From an uncultured Collinsella sp. (GTDB lineage Bacteria > Actinomycetota > Coriobacteriia > Coriobacteriales > Coriobacteriaceae), in NCBI GenBank assembly GCA_900754525.1, contig CAAEDE010000028.1:1-30754 (forward strand): a DNA stretch of 30,754 bases, in the 5' to 3' direction. Each line of letters starts with the position of its first letter. Position 1 is the stretch's first letter. The position numbers and the translations under genes are program-made. The notes beneath the pieces were generated by a model. The model was not told the origin of the DNA and ran no database searches. It was given only the letters and a program-made list of their open reading frames with translations. Shown here one piece after another: positions 22,175-29,691 of the stretch.

Positions 22175-23326
22175 TTACTGTTCGGTTAACGCTGCGGATC
22201 GTTTTGGAAGGGTCGCGAGCATGGTAGTCCCGTTCTCGGAACTTGCTTCGACCTCTACCGTGCCACCGTGAAGCGCTGCAATCTCCCAAACGAGCGCTAG
22301 TCCGAGTCCTGCGCCGCCGTATGCCCTGCTGCGGGATTTGTCTAGGCGAAAGAACGGTTGGAAGATGCTCTCACGGTACTGCTTGGGTATTCCCGGGCCC
22401 TCATCTTTGACTCGCAGGAGCACATGGCTGTCGCTGTCGCTGATGGAGACGTTGACAGTCGAGCCGGGGTGGCTGTAACGGATGGCGTTTTCGACCAGAT
22501 TAAACACCAGCCGATAGAGGAGCGTGTCGCTCCCGATTGCTAAAGCGTCTCCAGCACAATTGAGGGCTATGCCCTTATTTTCGGCAAGTGGCGCAAGGTC
22601 GGTGAGGACCTCTTCGGACAAGGGACCAAGTTCAACATCGTCCTCGCAAGGAACGCTGCGGAGCTCACTCATCTCGAGCAATACCTTGGTCATTCGAGAC
22701 ATGCGCTCGGTTTGTTCTTGTAGCAGGCCGAGCAGCTCGGCTGTTTCGGGTTGCAGACCGGAGTGCTCGGAGATGAATAGTTCAATCTGTGCTTGCATAA
22801 GGGCGAGCGGGGTGCGCAGCTCGTGTGCGGCGTTGCCGGTAAACTGACGCTGTGCAGAGAACCCTTCGCCAAGACGGGCGATCATGTCGTTGAAAGAGGC
22901 GCTGCATTGTTGTAGCTCGGTGGGCACATCTTCACTGAGTCTGATTTCGCTTAGGTTGTCAGGCTGCACACGCTCAACCTGGGCTGCAAAATCCCGTAGC
23001 GGTTTGAGCGCACGGCCGCTCACGAAGTATGTCAGCACGCCGCCAAGGAGTGTGACTCCAGCCGTGATGTACCAGGTTGTCGTGCCAAAAGACTCCTGTG
23101 CGTCGTTTACGACGATCGTGACCTTGTCATCGGGGGTCGCTTTCGTTGGGTCGAACGCCTGGGGCGAATCTTCGCCGGTTGCGTTAAAGGCCGAGATGTT
23201 ACTGCCGATGGCATCCATGTAGCGCATACCCGTATAGCCGACCAGGCAGTTCGTCAGCACGCATGCTGCACACGTGAGCAGTGCCGTCATAATCGTTATG
23301 CGCCATTGCAGCGAAAGCCTTTTCAT
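22175..23326 (-). CDS. Sensor histidine kinase
   Basis: A 383-residue membrane histidine kinase. Two transmembrane helices (about 10-32 and 84-103) enclose a short extracytoplasmic loop of about 50 residues, too small for a classical ligand domain. A HAMP-like segment (RALKPLRDFAAQVERV) follows. The DHp domain has His168 in GNAAHELRTPLALMQ. The ATPase domain shows the N box (FNLVENAIRYS), the G1 box (DEGPGIP) and the G2 box (GGAGLGLALV). Its ATG overlaps the response regulator stop by 4 bases (ATGA), so the two are translationally coupled, and GGAGGA precedes the start. The signal is unknown. The regulated genes might include the neighbouring surface protein or the divergent redox operon, but this is positional inference only. 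Confidence 0.93.
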   Translation of the reverse strand: MKRLSLQWRITIMTALLTCAACVLTNCLVGYTGMRYMDAIGSNISAFNATGEDSPQAFDPTKATPDDKVTIVVNDAQESFGTTTWYITAGVTLLGGVLTYFVSGRALKPLRDFAAQVERVQPDNLSEIRLSEDVPTELQQCSASFNDMIARLGEGFSAQRQFTGNAAHELRTPLALMQAQIELFISEHSGLQPETAELLGLLQEQTERMSRMTKVLLEMSELRSVPCEDDVELGPLSEEVLTDLAPLAENKGIALNCAGDALAIGSDTLLYRLVFNLVENAIRYSHPGSTVNVSISDSDSHVLLRVKDEGPGIPKQYRESIFQPFFRLDKSRSRAYGGAGLGLALVWEIAALHGGTVEVEASSENGTTMLATLPKRSAALTEQ

Positions 23327-23997
23327 TCGCTATCCTCCATAACGTAGCCCTCTCCAATTCGATTGCGAATCGGGTCGTATTCCAAAGCGCTGCGTAGCTT
23401 TTTGCGGAGTGACGAGATATGAACGCGGGTTGCGTTGCTAAAGCTGTTCACGCTGCTATCCCAAACGTGCTCGATAAGCTCCTCTTGGCTTACCGGTCGT
23501 CCCTGATTAAGCATCAGGTATTCCAAGATTCCCGTTTCCTTGCGTGTAAGAGATAGAGCCTCACTGTCCACGGAAGCGATGCGCGCCTTGGTGTCAAAGC
23601 GGAGCTTTCCGCAGGTTAATACTATGTCGCTTTGTGTAAAGCGTCTGAGGGTAAGGCTGCGAATCCTTGCCGCAAGCTCGTCAAGATGGAACGGCTTGGT
23701 GAGGTAATCGTTGGCACCGGCATCGAGTCCGGCGACTTTATCGGATACTTCGCCGCGTGCGGACAGAATCAGTACCTTAGTCTCGCAGTCAGTTTTCCTA
23801 AGTTCCCTGAGTACGGTCATGCCGTCGATGCGGGGAAGGTTGAGGTCGAGTACCACGAGGTCGAAGGCCTCAACGTCCAGTAGGTCGAGCGCCTCCTGTC
23901 CGTCGTGACAGCAGTCAACGCTGTACGCCAAGTTTCGCAAGCTGCGCGCGATTGCGTCACACAGCGCCCGCTCGTCCTCGACGATCAAAATACGCAT
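23323..23997 (-). CDS. OmpR/PhoB-family response regulator
   Basis: A 224-residue response regulator. The receiver domain has the acidic pair Glu7-Asp8, the phosphoacceptor Asp51 (VVLDLNLP), Ser79 and Lys101 (YLTKPF). The C-terminal winged helix (about 130-224) carries LTRKETGILEYLMLNQGRPV and RVHISSLRKKL, typical of OmpR/PhoB transcription factors. I chose ATG 23997 because AAGGAG is 6 bases upstream and the family begins MRILIVEDE; a longer frame adds six codons only. It is cotranscribed with the histidine kinase and divergent from the CXXC/polyferredoxin operon, whose promoter is within 60 bases of its own, so direct control of that operon is possible. Confidence 0.94.
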   Translation of the reverse strand: MRILIVEDERALCDAIARSLRNLAYSVDCCHDGQEALDLLDVEAFDLVVLDLNLPRIDGMTVLRELRKTDCETKVLILSARGEVSDKVAGLDAGANDYLTKPFHLDELAARIRSLTLRRFTQSDIVLTCGKLRFDTKARIASVDSEALSLTRKETGILEYLMLNQGRPVSQEELIEHVWDSSVNSFSNATRVHISSLRKKLRSALEYDPIRNRIGEGYVMEDSE

Positions 23998-24027
23998 AAC
24001 AGTCTCCTTGCACATTTCAAATCGCGC

Positions 24028-24055
24028 TTAACACGGATTTTATAGCCGATATGGT
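24028..24055 (+). promoter_or_regulatory. Candidate promoter of the thiol/electron-transfer operon
   Basis: TTAACA (24028-24033, 5 of 6) and TATGGT (24050-24055, 4 of 6) with a 16-base spacer. On the opposite strand the same stretch carries TATAAAAT, a likely -10 for the response regulator, so the divergent promoters overlap. Confidence 0.45.
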
Positions 24056-24087
24056 CCAATGGTCGCGTAACGAAAGGAGTGGTCAGG

Positions 24088-24234
24088 TTGTTCAAAGCGG
24101 TAAAACCCGTGGTATAGGTCGCTTTGTTGATCGTCGGAATTGCCATGGTGTGCTTTGGCGTTATGCGTGGCGAGGCGGATGCCGTGCTGGCCAAAGCGAT
24201 TAGGCTGTGCTTGGAGTGTATCGGAATTGGATAA
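24088..24234 (+). pseudogene. CD1871A-like CXXC mini membrane protein, interrupted by an amber codon
   Basis: A 49-codon frame starts at TTG 24088, 8 bases after AAAGGAG. It reads MFKAVKPVV, then TAG (24115-24117), then VALLIVGIAMVCFGVMRGEA and DAVLAKAIRLCLECIGIG, ending TAA at 24232-24234. One transmembrane helix followed by C-terminal CLECIGIG is what I recognise as the CD1871A-type CXXC motif family of tiny proteins that accompany polyferredoxin and TlpA-like genes. Only the amber codon breaks it: frame, site and conserved ending are all kept. A single G to A change in TGG would explain it. Restart at TTG 24124 or 24127 would save most of the helix and the CXXC, so some product may still be made. 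The last codons overlap the start of the next gene. Shown as pseudogene because the full frame is interrupted. Confidence 0.7.
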
Positions 24235-25129
24235 AAGAGCAAACACCGCGTCGCATGTTTTGGCCCGATTTCGCGGACTCATTCAGGCGGCGGCGACGCT
24301 GGTCACCAATATTCACCTGCCAAACTTTGCCAAAGGCGGCATCTATCAGGGCGCGGGAAAAACAGTCTGCGTACCTGGACTTAATTGCTATTCGTGCCCC
24401 GCGGCATCGGGTGCGTGCCCCATCGGGTCGTTCCAGTCGGTGGTAGGTTCATCCAAGTTCAACTTTTCTTACTATGTTACCGGTACGCTCATTTTGCTCG
24501 GCGTGCTGCTGGGGCGCTTTGTATGCGGCTTTCTGTGCCCGTTTGGCTGGCTGCAGGAGCTGCTTCATAAGATTCCCGGCAAAAAGCTTTCGACAAAAAA
24601 GCTCAAGGCGCTTACGTATATCAAATACGTTGTGCTGCTGTTTGCTGTGGTATTGCTGCCTGTGCTGGTGGTCAACGACCTGGGGATGGGAGATCCGTTC
24701 TTTTGCAAATACGTCTGTCCGCAGGGCGTGCTCGAGGGCGCCATTCCTCTGGCCATTGCCAATGCTGGCATTCGATCTGCGTTGGGACAGCTCTTTACTT
24801 GGAAACTTGTCGTTCTCATTGTCGTGGCAGTGCTGAGCGTTTTGTTCTATCGCCCCTTCTGCAAATGGATTTGTCCGCTCGGCGCATTCTATGCGCTCAT
24901 GAATAAGGTATCCCTGCTAGGGATTCGGGTCGATGCATGCAAATGCGTCTCGTGCGGCAAGTGTTCAAGGGTTTGTCAGATGGACGTTGATGTGGTCCGC
25001 GCGCCCAATCATGCCGAATGTATCCGGTGCGGAAAGTGCATCGGGGCCTGTCCTGTCGATGCCATCAGCTATCGCTATGGCCTGGATGTGTCGGCGGAAA
25101 AGCTTCCCTTGACCGCCGATAAAAAGTAA
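24227..25129 (+). CDS. NapH/CcoG-like 4Fe-4S polyferredoxin membrane protein
   Basis: A 300-residue integral membrane iron-sulfur protein. It starts with NCYSCPAASGACPIG (Cys54, Cys57, Cys64), has transmembrane helices at about 82-101, 122-141 and 191-207, and repeated CxxxCP motifs at helix ends (CGFLCPFG, CKYVCPQG, CKWICPLG), the hallmark of NapH/NosR/RnfB-like electron-transfer proteins. A C-terminal ferredoxin domain carries two clusters (CVSCGKCSRVC, about 240-250, and CIRCGKCIGACP, about 265-276). I chose TTG 24227, 10 bases after GGAG, because it begins just before conserved sequence and overlaps the CXXC gene by 8 bases; a longer frame upstream overlaps that gene entirely. It probably moves electrons across the membrane to the TlpA-like lipoprotein encoded next. 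Confidence 0.9.
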   Translation: MDKRANTASHVLARFRGLIQAAATLVTNIHLPNFAKGGIYQGAGKTVCVPGLNCYSCPAASGACPIGSFQSVVGSSKFNFSYYVTGTLILLGVLLGRFVCGFLCPFGWLQELLHKIPGKKLSTKKLKALTYIKYVVLLFAVVLLPVLVVNDLGMGDPFFCKYVCPQGVLEGAIPLAIANAGIRSALGQLFTWKLVVLIVVAVLSVLFYRPFCKWICPLGAFYALMNKVSLLGIRVDACKCVSCGKCSRVCQMDVDVVRAPNHAECIRCGKCIGACPVDAISYRYGLDVSAEKLPLTADKK

Positions 25130-25158
25130 ACAAGCTTCGACAAAACGGAGGAATGACT

Positions 25159-26130
25159 ATGAAGCTTTCTAAGATTGCGGCCCTGTTTATGGTGCCGGTA
25201 TTGGCCTTGTGCCTTGTGGCATGTTCGGCGCCCGGTGGCAATGCGAGCGAATCTGCGAGTTCCGATCCTAAGATCGCAGAACTCACTGCGCAGAAGCCGA
25301 CCAATGCCGATGAGGCCGCCGAGCTGTATGCGAAGCTCATGAAAAAGGAGAACGATATCCTTTCGAGTGATAACGCGCTGTGGGAAAAGGTATTCAATGC
25401 GGCAAATAAAGACTCGGTAATGATTGAGGACGGCAGCAATTACGGCGATTTCCTGCTCAAGACCATCGACGGCGCCAAGGATGAGTTCACGGCGGATGAG
25501 CTTAAGACGCTCAAGGCCGGTGCGCAGCAGATCAAGGAGATCGAGGACAAGCTCGAGAGCTTGGAGAAGGAGTTCCCCGGCTGTGGAAGCACGCCGAGCG
25601 AAGGCGAGAGCGTCGACGCTTCGGCCGCTGGCATGACGGCTGGTGCCAATGCTTCGAGCGAGGCGACGAAGTTCCCCAGCTTTACGGGCAAGGACCTGGA
25701 TGGCAACGACGTGAGTAGCGACGAGCTGTTCTCTAAGAACAAGGTCACCGTCATGAACTTCTGGTTCACCACGTGCAAGCCGTGCGTGGGCGAGTTGGGC
25801 GATCTTGAGAAACTGAATCAGGAGCTTGCCAAGAAGGACGGCCAGGTCGTGGGCGTCAATTCCTTTACGCTCGATGGCAACAAGGGCGAGATTGCAGATG
25901 CCAAGGACGTGCTGAGCAAGAAGGGCGTGACATATAAGAACATCTGGTTCAAGTCGGATAGCGAAGCCGGTAAGTTTACATCAAATTTGTTCTCGTTCCC
26001 GACAACGTATGTCATCGATCAGAATGGCAACATCGTAGGGGATCCAATCGTGGGAGCCATCAGCTCCGCCGAGCAGCGCGCGGCACTCAACAAGCTTATC
26101 GACCAGGCGATTGCGAATAGCGAGCAGTAG
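25159..26130 (+). CDS. TlpA-like thioredoxin-fold lipoprotein
   Basis: A 323-residue exported lipoprotein. The signal peptide ends in the lipobox LVAC with lipidated Cys22. Residues about 23-170 form a mostly helical, Glu/Lys- and Ala/Ser-rich spacer (EELTAQKPTNADEA-like helices, then SEGESVDASAAGMTAGANAS). The thioredoxin/TlpA domain (about 172-320) has the redox pair Cys206 and Cys209 in WFTTCKPC and a cis-proline region in SFPTTYVID. It should reduce or exchange disulfides outside the membrane. I prefer ATG 25159, 6 bases after GGAGGA, over ATG 25153, which touches that site. It lies 29 bases after the polyferredoxin gene in the same operon, which suggests an electron route from cytoplasmic ferredoxin to extracytoplasmic thiols. 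A long spacer before the TlpA domain is unusual compared with minimal TlpA proteins of about 160-200 residues. Confidence 0.92.
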   Translation: MKLSKIAALFMVPVLALCLVACSAPGGNASESASSDPKIAELTAQKPTNADEAAELYAKLMKKENDILSSDNALWEKVFNAANKDSVMIEDGSNYGDFLLKTIDGAKDEFTADELKTLKAGAQQIKEIEDKLESLEKEFPGCGSTPSEGESVDASAAGMTAGANASSEATKFPSFTGKDLDGNDVSSDELFSKNKVTVMNFWFTTCKPCVGELGDLEKLNQELAKKDGQVVGVNSFTLDGNKGEIADAKDVLSKKGVTYKNIWFKSDSEAGKFTSNLFSFPTTYVIDQNGNIVGDPIVGAISSAEQRAALNKLIDQAIANSEQ

Positions 26131-26209
26131 AAAACGCGTAAAGCATGGCGAAGCTCGTGCATCGCCGTGCGAAGTAGTCCGCTGCCTTTCAAGATAAGCT
26201 CCACCATAT

Positions 26210-26236
26210 AGAGGTCCCGCTCGGGACCTCTTCTTT
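26210..26236 (+). terminator. Intrinsic terminator of the redox operon
   Basis: AGAGGTCCC and GGGACCTCT form a 9-bp stem with a GCTC loop, followed by TCTTTT, 80 bases after the TlpA-like gene. Confidence 0.8.
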
Positions 26237-26347
26237 TGGGCGCCGTCCCGTTCGTTTTTTGGCGCGGTTTGTTACATTCTTCACTGGCGTCGGCAAAAAA
26301 TGGGGATAGAGTAGGACAAACGCGTCGAATACGAACGGCGGAGGAGA

Positions 26348-26364
26348 GCGGGCAGGGTGCCCGC
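26348..26364 (+). promoter_or_regulatory. Hairpin just before the ABC transporter ribosome binding site
   Basis: GCGGGCA and TGCCCGC form a perfect 7-bp stem with a GGG loop, 19 bases before the ATG and directly before AGGAGAGG. It lacks a U tract and may affect translation. Confidence 0.35.
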
Positions 26365-26383
26365 GCAGGAGAGGTTGCCGTCC

Positions 26384-29300
26384 ATGCTGGAGCTCAAAGG
26401 TATTTGCAAAAGGTACGTTACTCAGTCGTTTACGCAGGTGGCGCTCGACAACGTAAGCCTGGCTTTTCGCGATAACGAGTTCGTGGCCATTCTGGGTCCC
26501 TCGGGGTCGGGTAAAACCACGATGCTCAATGTTATCGGCGGACTGGATCACTTTGATTCTGGCGACCTGCTGATCGATGGTATTTCGACCAAGGACTTTC
26601 ACGATCGCGATTGGGATGCCTATCGCAACAACCGCATCGGCTTTGTGTTCCAGAGCTATAACCTCATTCCGCATCAGACCATTTTGGAAAACGTGGAGCT
26701 GGCGCTTACGCTCACGGGCGTGGGGCATGCCGAGCGCCGCCAGCGTGCGCGCGAGGCGTTGGAGAAAGTCGGCCTGGGCGAGCACGTTAACAAGCGCCCG
26801 AGCCAGCTTTCTGGTGGACAGATGCAGCGTGTGGCCATCGCCCGCGCCCTGATAAATGACCCTGAGATCGTCCTTGCCGACGAGCCGACCGGCGCCTTGG
26901 ACTCTACGACGTCCGTGCAGGTCATGGATCTGCTCAAGGACGTTGCACGCGACCGTCTGGTCATCATGGTCACGCACAATCCCGAGCTGGCGTATCAATA
27001 CGCCACGCGTATCGTCAACCTGGCGGACGGCAAGATCACCGACGATTCCGACCCCTTTGATGTAGCAAAGGCCGCGCGTCGCGAGGCCAAGCCTACGCGC
27101 AAAACCTCGATGAGCTTTGTGACGGCGCTGGGGCTTTCTGCCCGAAACCTCATGACCAAGAAGGGCCGCACGGCCATGACTGCCTTTGCGGGCTCGATTG
27201 GCATTATCGGCATTGCGACGATTCTGGCGCTGTCCAATGGTGTAAACGGCTACATCAAAAAGGTCGAGGAGGATACGCTCTCGAGCTACCCGCTCACCAT
27301 TTCCAAGCAGGACTACGACCTGTCGTCCATGATGGGTGGTCAGGGGGCTGCGGATGACGATATGTCCAAGAGCGAGGATTCGTCCGACGACGGTACCGAC
27401 GGCAAGGCTCGGGGAACCGATAAGATTCCCGTGGTTACGGCCGTAAAGGATATGTTTGCAAGTGTTAAGTCCAACGACATGACGAGCTTTAAGGCATGGC
27501 TCGATGCCGGTGGCGACGGCATCGATAAAGAGGTCAACGCCATTCAGTACGGCTACGGTGTATCGCCGGTTGTCTATCGTGCCGGCAAGGGCGATGAGAA
27601 GCCTGTCCGGCTGGTGCCCAACGCCATGACCGAGGCCATGAGCGGAGGCGCGAGCTCGGCAGCAACGGTGAGCATGGAATCCATGGGAACCTCGGTCTTT
27701 AACGAGATGATTGACGACCAGAGCCTGCTCGACAGCCAGTACGATGTCGTCGCCGGTCATTGGCCCACGTCTGCCAACGAAGCCGTGATGGTGCTTTCGA
27801 GTCGTGGCACGGTGGGCGACTATACGCTCTACAGCATCGGCGCGCTGGATATCAATGAGCTCAACGATCTGGTAAACAGCGCTATGACGGCTGACGGTGG
27901 GGTCGAAACGCCCGAGACCGGCACCGACTTTACCTACGATGATGCGTTGTCCACGACGTTTAAGGTGTTGTCGCCGGCCGATGCCTATCGCAAAAACGAA
28001 GAGACCGGCATGTGGACCGACATGTCTGACGACGCCGACTTTATGGCTGCCAAGGTTGCCGACGGTATCGACGTGCACATTGTGGGCGTGGTGCGACCTA
28101 ACGAGACGGCCAATGCGAGTGCGTTGTCTCCGGGCATTGCCTATACGCATGCGCTGACTCGCCAGCTTATGGAGCGCGCCGCCGATTCGCAGATTGTGCG
28201 GGAGCAACTCGACCACCCCGAGACGGATGTCTTTACGGGCAAAACCTTTGACGAACTGCAAGGCGAGGCCAAGCGAGGCGTGGATCTGGGCAGCATGTTC
28301 AGTGTGGACGAGACGGCGCTCAAGAGCGCGTTCTCGTTCGATGCATCTGCGCTCTCGGGCGTTGCCGGCGGTATGGACCTGTCGGGTCTTGATCTGTCCG
28401 GGCTGGACATTGACCTTTCGGGCGTTGGGAAGGACATCGACTTTAGTGACATCATGGCCAAAGCACCGGCCCCAGATTTCTCGGGCATCTTTGACGGTCT
28501 GGAACTCACGCCCGAGCAAATGCAGCAGGTGGGAACGCTTGCCAACCAACTGTTTGAGGGCTTTTTGCAGTCTGATCAGTTTAAGGCGCTGTCGCCCGAA
28601 GATCTTAAGGACGCGTCAAAACTCTCTGCCGCATTCTCGACGTATCTTGAGAATGATACGGCAGCCCAGCAAATCCTAGCCCAGCTCAAAGCGTTCGGCG
28701 GCGATGCCCTGGCCGAGCGTCTGCAACAGGCGATGACCGACTATGTGCAAAAGCAGCTGGCTCCGTATCTGCAGCAGGCTATGGATCAGGTGATGAAGGC
28801 AATCAGCGAGCAGATAGCGTCGACGGTATCGTCCCAGCTCAAGGCGGGCGCGGCAGGGCTCATGGACCAGATGGCGACGCAGATGTCTTCGAGTTTTGCC
28901 AACCTGGCGAGCGCCATGCACGTGGATGCGAGTGCCTTTGCCAATGCCATTCACTTCAACATGGACGCCGAGGACCTGAGTTCGCTCATGATGAGCTATG
29001 CCAAGGCGTCGAAGCTCACCTACGACAACAATCTGACCACGTTGGGCTATGCGGACGAGGCAGACCCCATCTCGGTCAAGATTTTCCCGCGCGACTTTGA
29101 GGCCAAGGAGCGCGTGCTCGATCACATCGATGCGTACAACAAGCAGGTTAAAGCGGCCGGCCACGATGAGCAGGCAATCTCGTACACCGACTACATGGGC
29201 ATCATCATGGGCTCGGTGACTGATATCGTGAATACCATCAGCTTGGTGCTCATCGCGTTCGTGAGCATCAGCCTGGTCGTGAGCTCCATCATGATCGGCA

Positions 29301-29638
29301 TCATCACCTACATCAGCGTACTGGAGCGCAAGAAGGAGATCGGCATCCTACGCGCAATTGGCGCGTCGAAGCGTAACGTGGCAAACGTGTTCAACGCCGA
29401 GACCTTTATCGAGGGCCTCATTGCCGGCGTCTTTGCTGTTGTCGTCGTGGTGGCCGTGAGCTTCCCGGTCAATGCTTGGGCGCTTGCGGCCAAACAGGTC
29501 CCCAACCTAATGAGTCTGCCCGTGCAGGATGCGCTGGTGCTCATTGCAATTTCGGTGCTGCTGACGGTCGTCGCCGGTCTGCTGCCGGCCCGCAGTGCAT
29601 CCAAAAAGGACCCCGTGGAAGCCCTGCGCTCCGAATAA
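26384..29638 (+). CDS. ABC transporter, MacB-like ATPase fused to FtsX-type permease with large ectodomain
   Basis: A 1084-residue fusion. Residues 1-225 are an ABC ATPase of the LolD/MacB type: Walker A GPSGSGKTT (38-46), Q-loop FVFQSYN, signature LSGGQ (142-146), Walker B VLADEP (163-168), and the H-loop MVTHN. After a linker, transmembrane helix 1 is at about 265-288. A huge extracytoplasmic part (about 290-945) follows, including a short LSGLDLSGLDIDLSG repeat (665-680) and Gln-rich coiled-coil-like helices (LAERLQQAMTDYVQKQLAPY). Three FtsX-type helices end the protein (about 946-975, 1008-1032, 1047-1069) with the conserved ISVLERKKEIGILRAIGAS motif and DPVEALRSE. ATG 26384 has AGGAGAGG 9 bases upstream. 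MacB homologues dimerise and act as mechanotransducers rather than importers, so this may drive an outside event such as peptide expulsion or envelope stress response. Confidence 0.92.
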   Translation: MLELKGICKRYVTQSFTQVALDNVSLAFRDNEFVAILGPSGSGKTTMLNVIGGLDHFDSGDLLIDGISTKDFHDRDWDAYRNNRIGFVFQSYNLIPHQTILENVELALTLTGVGHAERRQRAREALEKVGLGEHVNKRPSQLSGGQMQRVAIARALINDPEIVLADEPTGALDSTTSVQVMDLLKDVARDRLVIMVTHNPELAYQYATRIVNLADGKITDDSDPFDVAKAARREAKPTRKTSMSFVTALGLSARNLMTKKGRTAMTAFAGSIGIIGIATILALSNGVNGYIKKVEEDTLSSYPLTISKQDYDLSSMMGGQGAADDDMSKSEDSSDDGTDGKARGTDKIPVVTAVKDMFASVKSNDMTSFKAWLDAGGDGIDKEVNAIQYGYGVSPVVYRAGKGDEKPVRLVPNAMTEAMSGGASSAATVSMESMGTSVFNEMIDDQSLLDSQYDVVAGHWPTSANEAVMVLSSRGTVGDYTLYSIGALDINELNDLVNSAMTADGGVETPETGTDFTYDDALSTTFKVLSPADAYRKNEETGMWTDMSDDADFMAAKVADGIDVHIVGVVRPNETANASALSPGIAYTHALTRQLMERAADSQIVREQLDHPETDVFTGKTFDELQGEAKRGVDLGSMFSVDETALKSAFSFDASALSGVAGGMDLSGLDLSGLDIDLSGVGKDIDFSDIMAKAPAPDFSGIFDGLELTPEQMQQVGTLANQLFEGFLQSDQFKALSPEDLKDASKLSAAFSTYLENDTAAQQILAQLKAFGGDALAERLQQAMTDYVQKQLAPYLQQAMDQVMKAISEQIASTVSSQLKAGAAGLMDQMATQMSSSFANLASAMHVDASAFANAIHFNMDAEDLSSLMMSYAKASKLTYDNNLTTLGYADEADPISVKIFPRDFEAKERVLDHIDAYNKQVKAAGHDEQAISYTDYMGIIMGSVTDIVNTISLVLIAFVSISLVVSSIMIGIITYISVLERKKEIGILRAIGASKRNVANVFNAETFIEGLIAGVFAVVVVVAVSFPVNAWALAAKQVPNLMSLPVQDALVLIAISVLLTVVAGLLPARSASKKDPVEALRSE

Positions 29639-29639
29639 T

Positions 29640-29666
29640 GTGACAAAAGGGCGGTTCCTTTGTCAC
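29640..29666. repeat. Hairpin element after the ABC transporter gene
   Basis: GTGACAAA-A-GG and CC-TTTGTCAC pair around a GCGGTT loop (10 bp with one bulged base). Only GTTCGTTG follows, so it is a weak terminator at most. Its form suggests a dispersed intergenic repeat; a copy search of the genome would decide. Confidence 0.45.
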
Positions 29667-29691
29667 GTTCGTTGATATGAGAGAAGAGTAG

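Noticed and set aside
24140..24226. N-terminal extension of the polyferredoxin by 29 residues
   Set aside because: It lies inside the CXXC gene in another frame and has no ribosome binding site; TTG 24227 has GGAG upstream and fits the family start.
26189..28549. Minus-strand open frame of 786 codons opposite the ABC transporter
   Set aside because: It is an antisense shadow of a well-conserved ABC gene, with Arg/His/Val-rich low-information sequence and no start signals.
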